A stretch of 64,000 nt of DNA. It comes from Paenibacillus macquariensis (lineage in GTDB: Bacteria > Bacillota > Bacilli > Paenibacillales > Paenibacillaceae). Positions 8,484 through 19,067 of this stretch are shown piece after piece. A model generated the notes under the pieces. It had not been told where the DNA came from and did no database searches. It saw only the letters and a program-made list of their open reading frames with translations. The number at the start of each line of letters is the position of its first letter. Position 1 is the stretch's first letter. The translations under genes were made by a program, and so were the position numbers. The stretch lies in contig NZ_FTNK01000010.1 in assembly GCF_900156375.1 (NCBI RefSeq), positions 1 through 64,000 on the forward strand, given 5' to 3'.

Positions 8484-9674
8484 GTGTCAAAGCCAAAAGG
8501 GTTTGAAAAACCAACTGGTGTTCGGGATTACCTTCCGTACGCCGTGAAGAAATTACGTAAGATTGAACGCAATGTGTTGGAATGTATGGATCGCTGGGGA
8601 TATCAACAAATTATGACTCCAACGATGGAATATTACGATACGGTAGGTGTGGCGAGTTCCACATCAGACCAGAAACTGTTCAAATTACTCAATAATCGAG
8701 GTACGACGTTAGTGCTTCGTTCGGATATGACGGCTCCGATTGCTCGGGTAGTATCTTCTCTTCTGAAGGAAGAGTCTTTACCGATTCGCTTATCTTATCA
8801 TGCTAACGTATTCCGTACGATTGAAGAGGAAGCGGGTAGAGAAGCTGAGTTCTTCCAGACCGGTGTTGAATTAGTAGGCGATGATTCAGCGGAAGCGGAT
8901 GCCGAAGTGGTTGCACTTGCGATTGAATCGTTGAAATCAGCTGGGGTGTCTTCTTTTAAAATCGCGATGGGTCACGTTGGATTCCTCCACGGGTTGTTCG
9001 AAGAAATTGTTCCAGGTCGAGATGATGATCAGGAGTCTTTGAAGGAAGGTCTCTTACGTCGTGATTATGTGGGATTCCGTAATACCATTCGTCAACTTGA
9101 TTTAACGGAAGCACAGGGTAGTGTTCTTGACGGTATTGTGCGGCTGCGTGGAGGGAAAGAAATTTGTGAGCAAGCATTGAAGTTAAGTTCTAATCCACAA
9201 GCTAGAGCATCGATTGATCATTTATGTAAGGTATGGGAAGTTCTTGAGGCCTATGGGGTGTCGGAACATGTACTGATCGATCTTACGATGATTGGCGACT
9301 TCTCCTATTATACAGGTATGACTTTCGAGGGTTACGCGTCAGAGTTAGGGTTTCCGGTATGTAATGGTGGGCGTTATGATAATCTATTACAACAATTCGG
9401 GCGAGCCATTCCTGCAACGGGATTTGCACTCAAGACGAATCGGATTCTAGATGGTGTACACGGTATAGAGGATCCAGAAGAAAAGCGAGTATTAATCCAG
9501 TATGATACAGATCGAAGACAAGAAGGGCTTGCAGAAGCTGCTAGACTTCGGAGTGAGGGATGTATTGTTGTCACCGAGTTAGTCCGTGGGGGCAAGTCAG
9601 TATCAGCGGAGCAGAATGTAAATAATGAAGTAACAGGATATAGTGATGTTATTAATTACACGACTAAGAAATGA
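8484..9674 (+). CDS. hisZ: ATP phosphoribosyltransferase regulatory subunit
   Basis: About 396 residues. HisZ is a histidyl-tRNA-synthetase-like protein without aminoacylation activity that activates the short form of HisG. The class II synthetase-like core is visible (EYYDTVG, TLVLRSDMTAPIARVV, RLSYHANVFR, and GGRYDNLLQQFG near 300). GTG 8484 fits the ribosome site GAGGTGA at 8472-8478; an alternative GTG lies at 8475 inside that site. It opens the histidine operon, next to a short HisG as expected. Confidence 0.95.
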   Translation: MSKPKGFEKPTGVRDYLPYAVKKLRKIERNVLECMDRWGYQQIMTPTMEYYDTVGVASSTSDQKLFKLLNNRGTTLVLRSDMTAPIARVVSSLLKEESLPIRLSYHANVFRTIEEEAGREAEFFQTGVELVGDDSAEADAEVVALAIESLKSAGVSSFKIAMGHVGFLHGLFEEIVPGRDDDQESLKEGLLRRDYVGFRNTIRQLDLTEAQGSVLDGIVRLRGGKEICEQALKLSSNPQARASIDHLCKVWEVLEAYGVSEHVLIDLTMIGDFSYYTGMTFEGYASELGFPVCNGGRYDNLLQQFGRAIPATGFALKTNRILDGVHGIEDPEEKRVLIQYDTDRRQEGLAEAARLRSEGCIVVTELVRGGKSVSAEQNVNNEVTGYSDVINYTTKK

Positions 9675-9706
9675 TACATATTAAAGGATAAGGAGGGGAA
9701 AAGCAC

Positions 9707-10351
9707 GTGGGAGAAATACTAAAGGTGGCAATGCCAAAAGGACGTATTTATACGAAGGCAGCAGCCTTATTTCGTCAAGCTGGGCTAGCTATTCCACTAG
9801 ATGTGGATGATTCACGCAAATTGGTAGTTCCACTACCAGAGATGGGCATGGAGTTCATTCTAGCCAAACCGGTGGATGTACCTACATATGTAGAGTATGG
9901 GGTAGCTGATATTGGTATTGTAGGTAAGGATGTTCTGCTTGAAGAGGATAGAGATGTGTATGAGCTATTGGACCTTGGAATTGCACGTTGTCGGATGTCC
10001 ATCATTGGGCTTCCCAATTGGGAACCAGGTATACAGCAACGCGTGGCTACGAAGTATCCTAATGTTGCATCCCAATATTTCCGTGAGCAGGGACAACAGG
10101 TTGAAGTTATTAAGCTGAATGGATCGATTGAGCTGGCACCGTTGATTGGATTAGCTGATCGAATTGTGGATATGGTGGAAACGGGTCAGACGTTGAAGGA
10201 TAATGGGCTCGTGGAAATGCTCAGTATTTTTGAAATATCGAGTCGTCTGATCGCAAACCGTGTGAGTTATCGCATGAAGAACACTCAGATTCAAGAGCTA
10301 TGTGATCTTCTACAAAAGGTGATTCCTGTAACCGAAATAAAGATAAAGTAA
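9707..10351 (+). CDS. hisG: ATP phosphoribosyltransferase catalytic subunit, short form
   Basis: 214 residues, the short HisG lacking the C-terminal histidine-binding domain, so it needs HisZ. It condenses ATP with PRPP, the first step of histidine synthesis. Motifs: [10 protein letters not shown] at the N-terminus, [14 protein letters not shown] and [13 protein letters not shown], the PRPP-binding segment. The GTG start follows GGAGGGG. Confidence 0.96.
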   Translation: MGEILKVAMPKGRIYTKAAALFRQAGLAIPLDVDDSRKLVVPLPEMGMEFILAKPVDVPTYVEYGVADIGIVGKDVLLEEDRDVYELLDLGIARCRMSIIGLPNWEPGIQQRVATKYPNVASQYFREQGQQVEVIKLNGSIELAPLIGLADRIVDMVETGQTLKDNGLVEMLSIFEISSRLIANRVSYRMKNTQIQELCDLLQKVIPVTEIKIK

Positions 10352-10436
10352 TAAAAATAGATAAGATAACAACGTAGGTTAAAGAACAAGAACAGCTTTG
10401 ACAGTGAAGTAGAGTACGCTTATTGGGAAGGAACGA

Positions 10437-11744
10437 ATGAGGATGAAAATTGTACCGATTCAGGAGTTTGATTTGAAACGTGAAGTGGATTATGGTACGC
10501 CGGGGCAGAATGCGACTGTCAAACAAATCGTAAGTGATATCAAAATTGAAGGCGATGCTGCACTCCTACGTTATACTGAGAAATTTGATCGGACGGTGCT
10601 TTCTTCCGAACAATTAAGGGTTACGCCTGAAGAATTGAAAGCGGCATACGAACATGTAGAACCATCATTTGTTAAAGCTATTACGGCTGCAGCAGCTAAT
10701 ATTCGGTCATTCCATATGAGACAAAAGAGAAACTCTTGGATGGATCTGCAACCGGATGGAAGTATTTTGGGGCAAATTATTCGTCCTCTCAAACGCGTAG
10801 GCGTCTATGTTCCGGGTGGTAAGGCAGCATACCCATCCTCTGTTCTTATGAATGTTATTCCAGCACAAGTGGCTGGTGTACCGGAGATCGTCATGGTCAC
10901 ACCACCGGGGACCAATGGTAAAGAGGGAATTGATCCTTATATCCTTGTGGCAGCTGCTGAAGCAGGTGTGAATGAAATTTACCGTGTTGGTGGAGCACAG
11001 GCCATTGCGGCCTTGGCTTATGGAACGGATAGTATCGCCCCTGTCGATAAAATATGTGGACCAGGAAATATATATGTAGCACTAGCGAAACGTGAAGTGT
11101 ATGGAGCCGTCGATATAGACAGCATCGCTGGACCGAGTGAGATCGTTGTATTGGCCGACGATAGTGCTGACCCTGCCTATGTAGCCGCAGATCTATTGTC
11201 GCAGGCAGAGCACGATGAGATGGCCTCAGCCATTCTCGTGACACCATCCCAAGCGTTCGCCGAGGCGACTTCAGTCGAAGTGGCAAGGCAGTTAGCCTTG
11301 TTACCACGTCGAGATATCGCAGGTGCTTCGATTGAAAATTATGGTGCCATCATTGTGGTGGATTCTATAGAAGAGGGAATATCCGTTGTGAATCGGTTAG
11401 CTCCTGAACATTTAGAGATCGTTGTAGAGGATCCTATGTCTTATGTAGGTAGCATAGAGAATGCAGGGGCTATCTTTCTAGGTCCTTATAGCTCTGAACC
11501 TGTAGGTGACTACTTCGCGGGTCCTAATCATATTATTCCGACGAATGGTACGGCTAGATTCTCTTCCCCTGTAGATGTGGATGATTTCATTAAAAAATCG
11601 AGTATGATCTATTATAGCAAAGAGGCATTATTACAGAACGGTGCCATGATTATGGAGCTTGCGCGTCATGAAGGATTAGAAGGTCATGCTCGAGCGATTG
11701 AGGTTCGGCTTGAAAAGGAAGGTAGGGTTAATGATGGACAATAA
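10437..11744 (+). CDS. hisD: Histidinol dehydrogenase
   Basis: 435 residues. It oxidises histidinol to histidine in two NAD-dependent, zinc-dependent steps. Typical blocks: [50 protein letters not shown], the zinc-ligand region [11 protein letters not shown], and RLAPEHLEI with the catalytic EH pair. ATG 10437 follows GGAAGG closely; a second in-frame ATG at 10443 is equally possible. The end overlaps the start of hisB. Confidence 0.97.
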   Translation: MRMKIVPIQEFDLKREVDYGTPGQNATVKQIVSDIKIEGDAALLRYTEKFDRTVLSSEQLRVTPEELKAAYEHVEPSFVKAITAAAANIRSFHMRQKRNSWMDLQPDGSILGQIIRPLKRVGVYVPGGKAAYPSSVLMNVIPAQVAGVPEIVMVTPPGTNGKEGIDPYILVAAAEAGVNEIYRVGGAQAIAALAYGTDSIAPVDKICGPGNIYVALAKREVYGAVDIDSIAGPSEIVVLADDSADPAYVAADLLSQAEHDEMASAILVTPSQAFAEATSVEVARQLALLPRRDIAGASIENYGAIIVVDSIEEGISVVNRLAPEHLEIVVEDPMSYVGSIENAGAIFLGPYSSEPVGDYFAGPNHIIPTNGTARFSSPVDVDDFIKKSSMIYYSKEALLQNGAMIMELARHEGLEGHARAIEVRLEKEGRVNDGQ

Positions 11745-12342
11745 TATTAATGAGAACTTGCGTATGGCAAGTGTTAGTCGCGCGACGAATGAGACGAACA
11801 TCTCACTTTCCTTTGGCGTAGACGGTACTGGGATTTCGGAGATGGAGACGGATGTTCCTTTCTTGAATCATATGTTGGATTTATTCACGAAGCATGGACA
11901 ATTTGATCTTAAGGTAAAAGCTACAGGTGATATTGAGATTGATGATCACCACACGGTTGAGGACATCGGAATTTGCTTAGGACAGACCATTCAGGAAGCA
12001 CTAGGTGATAAGCGGGGAATCAAACGATATGCTAGTGTCTTTGTACCGATGGATGAGGCTTTGGCGCAAGTCATTATTGATGTGAGTAATCGCCCTCATT
12101 TCGAATACCGTGCAGAATATCCATCATCACAAGTGGGAAGCTTCTCAACAGAGCTTGTACATGAGTTTCTTTGGAAGCTCGCGCTTGAAGCACGTATCAC
12201 GTTACACGTCATTGTCCATTACGGACAGAATACGCATCACATGATTGAGGCAGTATTTAAAGCGCTAGGACGTGCGCTAGACGAAGCGACGAGTATTGAT
12301 CCGCGTGTGACAGGTGTGCCTTCCACGAAGGGAGTGCTGTAA
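11731..12342 (+). CDS. hisB: Imidazoleglycerol-phosphate dehydratase
   Basis: 203 residues, the monofunctional form. Manganese-binding motifs are DDHHTVED and THHMIEA. The start ATG at 11731 (or 11734) overlaps the last codons of hisD by 14 bases and is preceded by AAGGAAGGTAGGG, so translation is probably coupled. Longer starts would extend deep into hisD and are not supported. Confidence 0.97.
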   Translation: MMDNNINENLRMASVSRATNETNISLSFGVDGTGISEMETDVPFLNHMLDLFTKHGQFDLKVKATGDIEIDDHHTVEDIGICLGQTIQEALGDKRGIKRYASVFVPMDEALAQVIIDVSNRPHFEYRAEYPSSQVGSFSTELVHEFLWKLALEARITLHVIVHYGQNTHHMIEAVFKALGRALDEATSIDPRVTGVPSTKGVL

Positions 12343-12345
12343 TAC

Positions 12346-12981
12346 GTGGCAATCGCAATTGTGGATTACGGCATGGGGAACCTACACAGTGTGAGTAAGG
12401 CCGTTGAGCGACTTGGCTATGAGGCGCTCATCAGTAGCGATGAAGGCGAGATTCTAGCCGCAGACGGGGTGATCTTGCCTGGCGTCGGCGCATTCGGCGA
12501 TGCGATGGAGCATCTACGGCAGAGTTCGCTTGATGCGACAGTGCAGAAGGTAGCGGCAGGTAAGCAGCCGCTACTCGGAATCTGCCTCGGTATGCAGCTG
12601 CTATTCAGCAGTAGTGAAGAGCATGGCACGCATGAAGGGCTTGGCATTCTACCGGGTTCGGTAGTACGCTTCACAGGTGGCGACTACAAAGTGCCACATA
12701 TGGGATGGAATAAGCTTCAGTATCGTGAAGAGAACAGTCCTCTATTCGCAGGGCTTGTGGAAGGCTATGTATACTTCGTACATTCCTATCATGTTCTTCC
12801 AGAAGTGAAGACGGATGTTCTAGCTACGACGGACTATGGAAATGATGTAACGGCGATTGTGGGCCGTGATTCCGTCTTTGGTATGCAGTTCCACCCTGAG
12901 AAGAGTGGGGAGCTTGGCATGAACCTGTTGCGGAATTTCCTGAAACTTACGGGTGAACCTTCGAATGAGGTCCGTTTTTAG
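12346..12981 (+). CDS. hisH: Imidazole glycerol phosphate synthase, glutaminase subunit
   Basis: 211 residues, class I glutamine amidotransferase. The nucleophile is Cys80 in GICLGMQLLF, and the His-Glu pair lies in QFHPEKSGELG. It supplies ammonia to HisF. The GTG start is three bases after the hisB stop. The gene is visibly GC-richer than hisA downstream, which may only be local codon bias. Confidence 0.97.
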   Translation: MAIAIVDYGMGNLHSVSKAVERLGYEALISSDEGEILAADGVILPGVGAFGDAMEHLRQSSLDATVQKVAAGKQPLLGICLGMQLLFSSSEEHGTHEGLGILPGSVVRFTGGDYKVPHMGWNKLQYREENSPLFAGLVEGYVYFVHSYHVLPEVKTDVLATTDYGNDVTAIVGRDSVFGMQFHPEKSGELGMNLLRNFLKLTGEPSNEVRF

Positions 12982-13044
12982 AGATTGCTAATGATCATGA
13001 ATGATTTATAAATATAGGTTGAGAAGAAAGTGGGGCTAATGAAG

Positions 13045-13785
13045 ATGTCTTCTTTTATCATCTATCCAGCTATTGATATACGTGATGGGAAATGTGTAAG
13101 ACTGGTGCAAGGGGATTACAATCAAGAAACGATCTATAATGATAGTCCTTTGAAAGTAGCGAAGGCGTGGGAAGAGCAAGGCGGAACATACATACATCTA
13201 GTGGATCTGGACGGGGCTAAGGCGGGACACCCTGTGAATGATGCTATTATTGGTGCTATAGCTAAGGGAGCAAACGTACCGGTGCAAGTCGGAGGCGGGC
13301 TGCGTACGATAGAGGATGTAGAAAGACTATTAGCACTTGGCGTAAGCAGAGTTATTATTGGTACTGCAGCTATCGAGGACCGACCTTTTACAGAAGCGGT
13401 ATTGGGTAGATATGGAGATAAGATAGCAATTGGTATTGATGCAAGAAATGGTTATGTTGCAACTCGGGGTTGGCTTGAGACTTCCGAAGTTAAAGCAGAA
13501 GTATTGGCTAAGGAGCTAGCATCTAAAGGGGCAGAAACGTTTATCTTTACAGATATTTCTCGAGATGGAATGATGCAAGGACCGAATGTTGAGGCTATCC
13601 GTGCTTTAGCTGTGAGTAGCGGTCGTACCGTTATTGCTTCAGGAGGCGTTACAGTCTTAGATGATCTTCTTAGTCTTAGTGCGTATCACTATGAAGGTAT
13701 AGGTGGAGCTATCGTAGGTAAGGCATTGTATACGGGAAGTGTTGATCTGGAAACAGCTGTACAAGCGATTAAGAAACAGGGATAG
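13045..13785 (+). CDS. hisA: ProFAR isomerase (HisA)
   Basis: About 246 residues, a TIM barrel of the HisA/HisF fold. It begins [28 protein letters not shown] with the catalytic Asp in PAIDI; the second Asp lies in FTDISRDGM, and the phosphate-binding QVGGGLR and IASGGV are present. In-frame starts exist at 13030 (GTG), 13039 and 13045; the last aligns best with the family N-terminus and has AAGTGGGG upstream. Confidence 0.95.
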   Translation: MSSFIIYPAIDIRDGKCVRLVQGDYNQETIYNDSPLKVAKAWEEQGGTYIHLVDLDGAKAGHPVNDAIIGAIAKGANVPVQVGGGLRTIEDVERLLALGVSRVIIGTAAIEDRPFTEAVLGRYGDKIAIGIDARNGYVATRGWLETSEVKAEVLAKELASKGAETFIFTDISRDGMMQGPNVEAIRALAVSSGRTVIASGGVTVLDDLLSLSAYHYEGIGGAIVGKALYTGSVDLETAVQAIKKQG

Positions 13786-13870
13786 CAAGGAATGGGTGTG
13801 GGATGTCAACCTGCGCCCTTTCTTGTACACTGCATAGATAAGGAATTTAAAGGTAGAGGGGAAGAGAAAT

Positions 13871-14629
13871 ATGCTAGCTAAACGTATCATTCCATGTTTG
13901 GATGTGAAGGATGGTCGGGTGGTAAAGGGCGTTAACTTTGTCAATCTACGTGATGCTGGGGATCCGGTGGAACTGGCGGCGCTGTATGACAGAGAAGGCG
14001 CAGACGAACTCGTATTTTTAGATATTTCAGCCTCTATGGAAGGTCGCGCAACGATGATCGAAGTCGTTCGGCAGACCGCAGGTGAAATTACCATTCCATT
14101 CACGGTCGGTGGTGGAATCTCGCATGTAGATGATATGAAAAGAATTCTACGAGCTGGTGCGGACAAAATTGGTATTAACACAGCAGCGGTGGTGAATCCA
14201 CAGTTGATCTCAGAAGGTGCACGTCGCTTCGGTTCACAGTGTATCGTTGTTGCGGTAGATGCCAAGTATAATCAGGCTTGGGGAGAATGGGAAGTCTATA
14301 CACATGGCGGACGTACACCATCAGGTATTCGCGCTTTGCAATGGGTGAAGGAAGCAGAGTCTCTAGGAGCGGGTGAGATTCTACTGACTAGTATGGATGC
14401 GGATGGTACAAAGGATGGATTCGACATTCCTCTTACTTCGGCTGTATCTGGACTTGTGGGTATCCCTGTCATTGCCTCAGGTGGAGCGGGAACCTCAGAA
14501 CATTTCCATGACGTATTTACGAGTGGTAAGGCTGACGCGGGACTAGCTGCAACTATTTTTCATTATAAAGAAATGACGATTCAAGATTTGAAAATGGACT
14601 TAAAGCAAAAAGGAGTGGAAATACGATGA
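13871..14629 (+). CDS. hisF: Imidazole glycerol phosphate synthase, cyclase subunit
   Basis: 252 residues. It begins [22 protein letters not shown] with the catalytic Asp near residue 11; the second Asp lies in [14 protein letters not shown]. The phosphate-binding VGGGIS and IASGGAG are present. It works with HisH to make IGP and AICAR. The last four bases overlap the hisI start (ATGA). Confidence 0.97.
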   Translation: MLAKRIIPCLDVKDGRVVKGVNFVNLRDAGDPVELAALYDREGADELVFLDISASMEGRATMIEVVRQTAGEITIPFTVGGGISHVDDMKRILRAGADKIGINTAAVVNPQLISEGARRFGSQCIVVAVDAKYNQAWGEWEVYTHGGRTPSGIRALQWVKEAESLGAGEILLTSMDADGTKDGFDIPLTSAVSGLVGIPVIASGGAGTSEHFHDVFTSGKADAGLAATIFHYKEMTIQDLKMDLKQKGVEIR

Positions 14630-15321
14630 GTAACAAGCTAAATCAAGAGGAAACATGGGAACAATTACAGAGTAAGATCCGCTTTAATGAAGCGGGACTT
14701 GTGCCTGCTATCGTTCAAGATATCACAACCAAAGAAGTATTAATGATGGCTTATATGAATAAGGAGTCACTCAAGCTTTCCATAGAAAGTGGAGAAACGT
14801 GGTTCTGGAGCCGTTCCAGAAATGAATTATGGCATAAAGGTGCAACGTCTAGTAACACACAACGCATCGGTTCACTAAGCTACGATTGTGATGGTGATAC
14901 GTTATTGCTTCAGGTTCAACCTCAAGGCCCAGCTTGTCACACAGGCGAGCAGACATGTTTCTTTAACGATGTTCCACTGGAGAAGAATGAAGACCTTACA
15001 TCGACAAGCAACCAAGATAGCCGACGCTTTGCGGTGTTAGCAGAGCTAGAACAGATTATCTCAGCTCGTGAGAAAGAACGTCCAGAAGGGGCATATACGA
15101 CGTACTTATTTGAAAAAGGAGTCGATAAGATCCTTAAAAAAGTAGGGGAAGAGGCTTCTGAGACGATCATTGCAGCTAAGAATAAAGATAATGCTGAGTT
15201 ACGTCTTGAAATAAGTGATCTAATCTATCATTTACTAGTGTTATTAGAAGAACGTAAATTACCGTTAGATGAGATTATGGCTGAACTTAGTTTGCGCAGC
15301 GAACGCCCTAGACGCGATTAA
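14626..15321 (+). CDS. hisI: Bifunctional phosphoribosyl-AMP cyclohydrolase / phosphoribosyl-ATP pyrophosphatase
   Basis: 231 residues, a HisI-HisE fusion. The N-terminal cyclohydrolase domain (to ~115) has [14 protein letters not shown] and the zinc-cysteine region [20 protein letters not shown]. The C-terminal pyrophosphatase domain begins near [20 protein letters not shown] and includes [15 protein letters not shown]. It is coupled to hisF by an ATGA overlap and carries out steps 2 and 3 of the pathway. Confidence 0.96.
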   Translation: MSNKLNQEETWEQLQSKIRFNEAGLVPAIVQDITTKEVLMMAYMNKESLKLSIESGETWFWSRSRNELWHKGATSSNTQRIGSLSYDCDGDTLLLQVQPQGPACHTGEQTCFFNDVPLEKNEDLTSTSNQDSRRFAVLAELEQIISAREKERPEGAYTTYLFEKGVDKILKKVGEEASETIIAAKNKDNAELRLEISDLIYHLLVLLEERKLPLDEIMAELSLRSERPRRD

Positions 15322-15337
15322 AGGAGGAATTCGGACC

Positions 15338-16162
15338 ATGCTAATCGATTACCATACACACCATGTCCGTTGTGGGCATGCAATCGGAGAACTGGAGGAA
15401 TACGTTCTTAGAGGGATTGAGATTGGTCTATCCCAGATTGGTCTATCGGATCATATGCCTCTTCTTCATGTCGATCCTGCTACGTACTATCCGGAAATGG
15501 CGATGCCCATGGACGAACTTCCTCGTTATGTTGAGGAGTGTCTTGCTCTTAAGGAGCGATATAAGGGTCAGATTGATGTTCGCGTAGGACTCGAAGGCGA
15601 TTTTATTGAAGGATATGAAGCTGAAATTGAACGTATCGTTACATCATACCCTTGGGATTATGTCATAGGTTCGGTGCATTTTCTTGGAGAGTGGGATATA
15701 AGTGATCATCGTCAGACGCATCACTGGGAGAGTAAGGATATTCTCGCGGTATATGAACAGTATTATGATGCAGTTAAGAAAGCCACGGCAACAGGATTCT
15801 ATGACATTATGGGGCATGTGGATGTGATTAAACGTTTTGGTTACAAACCGGCACCAGAACTAACATCTGATGTGGAAGCATTAGAGAATTCAACACTACT
15901 AGCCGTACGGAAAAGTGGGATGGCCATGGAGCTGAATGCTTCTGGTTTATCCAAAGTTTGTGAGGAAATGTTTCCAAGTAAACGAATGGTAACGGAAGCT
16001 TTTAAGTTGGGTATCCCGGTTACGATTGGTTCGGATGCACATGACCCATTAAAACTTGGAGAACATTTAGATAAAGCAAGGTCTCTCCTATGGGAAGTTG
16101 GTTATCGACAACTATCTGTGTTTAAAGAGCGGAGAAGATCTGAGGTTTCTTTTGAAATATAG
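15338..16162 (+). CDS. hisJ: Histidinol-phosphatase, PHP family
   Basis: About 274 residues. PHP metal-binding motifs: DYHTHHVRCGHA at the N-terminus, GLSDHMPL, the GSVHF region, GHVDVIKRFG and IGSDAHDP near the C-terminus. It dephosphorylates histidinol phosphate. ATG 15338 follows AAAGGAGG; a longer frame starting at 15269 inside hisI has no such site. It completes the cluster except for the HisC aminotransferase, which is absent here and often lies in the aromatic cluster of Bacillota. Confidence 0.92.
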   Translation: MLIDYHTHHVRCGHAIGELEEYVLRGIEIGLSQIGLSDHMPLLHVDPATYYPEMAMPMDELPRYVEECLALKERYKGQIDVRVGLEGDFIEGYEAEIERIVTSYPWDYVIGSVHFLGEWDISDHRQTHHWESKDILAVYEQYYDAVKKATATGFYDIMGHVDVIKRFGYKPAPELTSDVEALENSTLLAVRKSGMAMELNASGLSKVCEEMFPSKRMVTEAFKLGIPVTIGSDAHDPLKLGEHLDKARSLLWEVGYRQLSVFKERRRSEVSFEI

Positions 16163-16172
16163 CAGAATCCTG

Positions 16173-16178
16173 TATAAT
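16173..16178 (+). promoter_or_regulatory. Predicted -10 element for prs
   Basis: A perfect TATAAT lies 58 bases before the prs start. A TTGAAA candidate -35 sits only 15 bases upstream, so the promoter is tentative. Confidence 0.45.
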
Positions 16179-16235
16179 GCAATTACATATGGATTAATTC
16201 AAGCCTAATTACAGTCTTGAAATCAGGAGGATGCT

Positions 16236-17183
16236 ATGCAACACAAGATGCGTATTTTTACCGGTTCTTCGAATCCAAAGCTTGCGGAAGATATTTGTAG
16301 TAAGCTGGGCGAACAATTAGGTGATGTTACACTTTCCCGCTTTAAAAGCGGCGAAATTTATGTTAACTACGAGGAAAGTATCCGCAATTGTGATGTATTC
16401 ATCGTGCAGTCGCTATCACATCCGATCAATGAGATGTTTGTAGAACTGCTTGTCATGATCGATGCTGCCAAGAGAGCGTCAGCTCGCACGGTAAACATAA
16501 TCGTTCCGTACTATGGATACGCACGTCAGGAGCGGAAGTCAGCTCCACGTGAACCGATATCCGCCAAAATGGTAGCTGATGTTCTGACTACTGTGGGTGC
16601 TAATCGAGTAATCACAATGGATTTACATGCTCCTGCTATTCAAGGTTTTTTTAATATACCTGTAGATCACTTAACGGCACTAGATCTCATTAGTGAGTAC
16701 TTGAGATCTAAGAATATTAGTAATCCGGTTATCGTATCTCCAGACGCTGGTCGTGCATCAATGGCTGAGAAATTGGCGAATCATCTAGATTCTCCATTCG
16801 CGATAATGATTAAGAAAAGACCTTCTCATAATGAATCCGTGATTACACACGTGATAGGTGATGTTGAGGGTAGAACACCGATCATTATCGAAGATATCAT
16901 AGATACAGGGACGACCATTATTAATGTGGTAGAAGGCTTGAAGGAGCGTGGAGCGAAGGATGTGTATGTCTGTGCTACACATGGTCTCTTCTCAGGATCT
17001 GCCCTAGAACGCTTGAATCATCCTAATATTAAAGAAGTTGTGATCACGGACTCCATCATACTTCCTGATGATCATGTCGGACGGGTTAAAGTACTATCGG
17101 TGGCTCCGATGTTAGCTCAGGCCACACGAATTATTGTAGAAGGCGGATCCATCGCGACATTGTTTAAAGACTCCGGCATGTAA
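16236..17183 (+). CDS. prs: Ribose-phosphate pyrophosphokinase, divergent paralogue
   Basis: 315 residues of the class I PRPP synthetase family. Conserved parts: RFKSGEIYVNYEESIR, PYYGYARQERK, DLHAPAIQGFF and the PRPP loop EDIIDTGTT. It differs from canonical Prs: the usual VSPDHGG segment reads VSPDAGR, the flexible-loop KRRPR reads KKRPSH, and DTAGT reads DTGTT. It sits directly behind the his operon, whose first enzyme consumes PRPP, so a dedicated supply role is a reasonable inference. AGGAGG precedes the ATG. Activity needs testing because of the substitutions. Confidence 0.88.
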   Translation: MQHKMRIFTGSSNPKLAEDICSKLGEQLGDVTLSRFKSGEIYVNYEESIRNCDVFIVQSLSHPINEMFVELLVMIDAAKRASARTVNIIVPYYGYARQERKSAPREPISAKMVADVLTTVGANRVITMDLHAPAIQGFFNIPVDHLTALDLISEYLRSKNISNPVIVSPDAGRASMAEKLANHLDSPFAIMIKKRPSHNESVITHVIGDVEGRTPIIIEDIIDTGTTIINVVEGLKERGAKDVYVCATHGLFSGSALERLNHPNIKEVVITDSIILPDDHVGRVKVLSVAPMLAQATRIIVEGGSIATLFKDSGM

Positions 17184-17203
17184 ACCGTGCGGTGTCTTTT
17201 TTT
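17166..17203 (+). terminator. Terminator overlapping the end of prs
   Basis: A GACTCCGGCATG / CGTGCGGTGTC hairpin with a bulge, including the prs stop codon in its loop, is followed by seven T residues. Confidence 0.7.
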
Positions 17204-17307
17204 CGTATTCATGAAGAAGAATCTCCCTACTTAAAAGGACTCATGAACTTGTGGTATACTAGGATGTGGGTTACAGGATAGTAGGAAAGAGGAGGTGCCT
17301 TGCTTCA

Positions 17308-19020
17308 ATGAATGATGAACAATTACGGGCTGAGGCCCTACACAATAAAATAGTACCTGTCCATTTCAATGCGAATTTCTTCTTCGAAAGGGCAGTTCAA
17401 TCGCTAGAACGTAATCAATATGCCAAGGCATTGAAATATTTCAGTAAAGCAGTAGAGTATGAACCGGAGAATCCGGTGAATCATTGTAATATGGCCGGCA
17501 TTATGTCAGAGATGGGCGACTATGAAGGTTCCAATTCTGTCCTTGTCGATATTATCGAGCATATTGATCCGGCTATGACGGAATGCTATTTCTATATGGC
17601 GAACAACTTTGCCAATATGGAGAATTTCGAAGAAGCTGAGAAAGCACTTGTCACTTATCTGGAAGAGGATTCGGAAGGTCAGTTTCTACACGAAGCTGAA
17701 GAAATGATGGATCTCCTTCTGTATGAGTTAGACCGTCCGGCGAAGTTAACTCGGATTAAGAGTCGTCAAGGAATGATCGAACATGAGCATGCTCGTACGC
17801 TTCTAGAACAGGGTAAATTTGCTCAAGCTGTAGAACTACTTGAGGAAATTGTAGAGAACTATGGCGATTTCCTAGCGGCTCGTAATAATTTAGCGCTTGC
17901 TTATTATTATGTGGGTCTGTTTGATAAAGCGAAGCAAACAATCCAAGAGGTATTGGAGCAAGACCCTGGAAATCTACATGGGTTATGTAACTTGGCTATC
18001 TTTTATCAACATGAGAATGATGTAAGTCAGTTGCTTCCGCTGTTACAACTACTTACGATTACCGTTCCTTTCCATCAAGAGCATCTGTTCAAACTTGCTA
18101 CAACGATGGGAATTTTGGGTCAACATGAGATAGCTTTCCAGCACTTCCGACGGTTACTTAAGGATGAGGAGCTGAGTAGCGATCCAAGTGTATATCACTA
18201 CACAGCTACAGCTGCTTTCAACTGTGGACGATTTATTGATGCGGAGCGAAATTGGAGATTTGCGGCAAAGCTTGATTCGGATTCTGATGTTGCGAGATTT
18301 TACTTATCTCAGCTTCAGCATTTTCAAGAAGGAACCACGCAGCAACCTAAAATTAACTACCATTATCATCTCCCCTTTGAAGAACAGCTTAAGGCGTGGG
18401 AACATAACGGTGAAGGGATAACCGATGAGGTTAAACATAATCCGTTGGTACGGTCATCCTTTTTCTGGGCACTTCGACATGGAGATCATGCGACCAAACT
18501 TCAAGTTATTCAATCTTTTGCATGGATTGGTGATGAAGAGGTGAAGCGGGTTCTACAAGCATTCATACGTGATGCGGAAGAAGATGTAGAGCTTAAAGAA
18601 GCAGCCGTGATTGTACTAGAAGGACTAGGGATAGAAAGCTCTTTATTGGAATTTTCGACACAAGAAGAGATGGTATCTTCTGAGGTGGTAGATACCGAGA
18701 TTTCTAAAGATTTGGATCAGCCATCACGCACGGTTGTGAATAAGACGATACAAATGATGGATCAATCGTGGAATTTGGATCAACAGGATGATATACAAAA
18801 TCTATGGACTGAATTTCTGCATAAAAGTTATCCAGATACGCCTGAGCTCGGTCATACAGAGGCTTGGTCAGCAGCGCTTGAATATTGGGCTATCAAATTG
18901 GTAGGACTACCGACGACCTATCAGGAAATAGCTAGAAGATATGGTCTTTCTCCATCCACCGTCAGTCGATATGCACGACGCATGGATAGTGTATGTCATA
19001 TGAAGGATAGAAATGGTTAA
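17308..19020 (+). CDS. TPR-repeat protein with C-terminal HTH (YvcD-like)
   Basis: About 570 residues, no signal peptide. Tetratricopeptide units fill roughly residues 35-370, for example YAKALKYFSKAVEYEPENPVNHCNMAGI and FDKAKQTIQEVLEQDPGNLHGLCNLA. The C-terminal end has a helix-turn-helix-like segment, [22 protein letters not shown]. Position between the his operon and trxB matches B. subtilis yvcD. Function unknown; a scaffold with a DNA-binding end is an inference. ATG 17308 follows GGAGGTG. An extended -10 (TGGTATACT) lies about 50 bases upstream. Confidence 0.85.
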   Translation: MNDEQLRAEALHNKIVPVHFNANFFFERAVQSLERNQYAKALKYFSKAVEYEPENPVNHCNMAGIMSEMGDYEGSNSVLVDIIEHIDPAMTECYFYMANNFANMENFEEAEKALVTYLEEDSEGQFLHEAEEMMDLLLYELDRPAKLTRIKSRQGMIEHEHARTLLEQGKFAQAVELLEEIVENYGDFLAARNNLALAYYYVGLFDKAKQTIQEVLEQDPGNLHGLCNLAIFYQHENDVSQLLPLLQLLTITVPFHQEHLFKLATTMGILGQHEIAFQHFRRLLKDEELSSDPSVYHYTATAAFNCGRFIDAERNWRFAAKLDSDSDVARFYLSQLQHFQEGTTQQPKINYHYHLPFEEQLKAWEHNGEGITDEVKHNPLVRSSFFWALRHGDHATKLQVIQSFAWIGDEEVKRVLQAFIRDAEEDVELKEAAVIVLEGLGIESSLLEFSTQEEMVSSEVVDTEISKDLDQPSRTVVNKTIQMMDQSWNLDQQDDIQNLWTEFLHKSYPDTPELGHTEAWSAALEYWAIKLVGLPTTYQEIARRYGLSPSTVSRYARRMDSVCHMKDRNG

Positions 19021-19067
19021 TATACAGTTATAGGCATGAGATATATCCAATTGGGAGGTCAAACGAA

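Noticed and set aside
10897..11307. 136-codon minus-strand frame opposite hisD
   Set aside because: Shadow of a conserved gene with no ribosome site.
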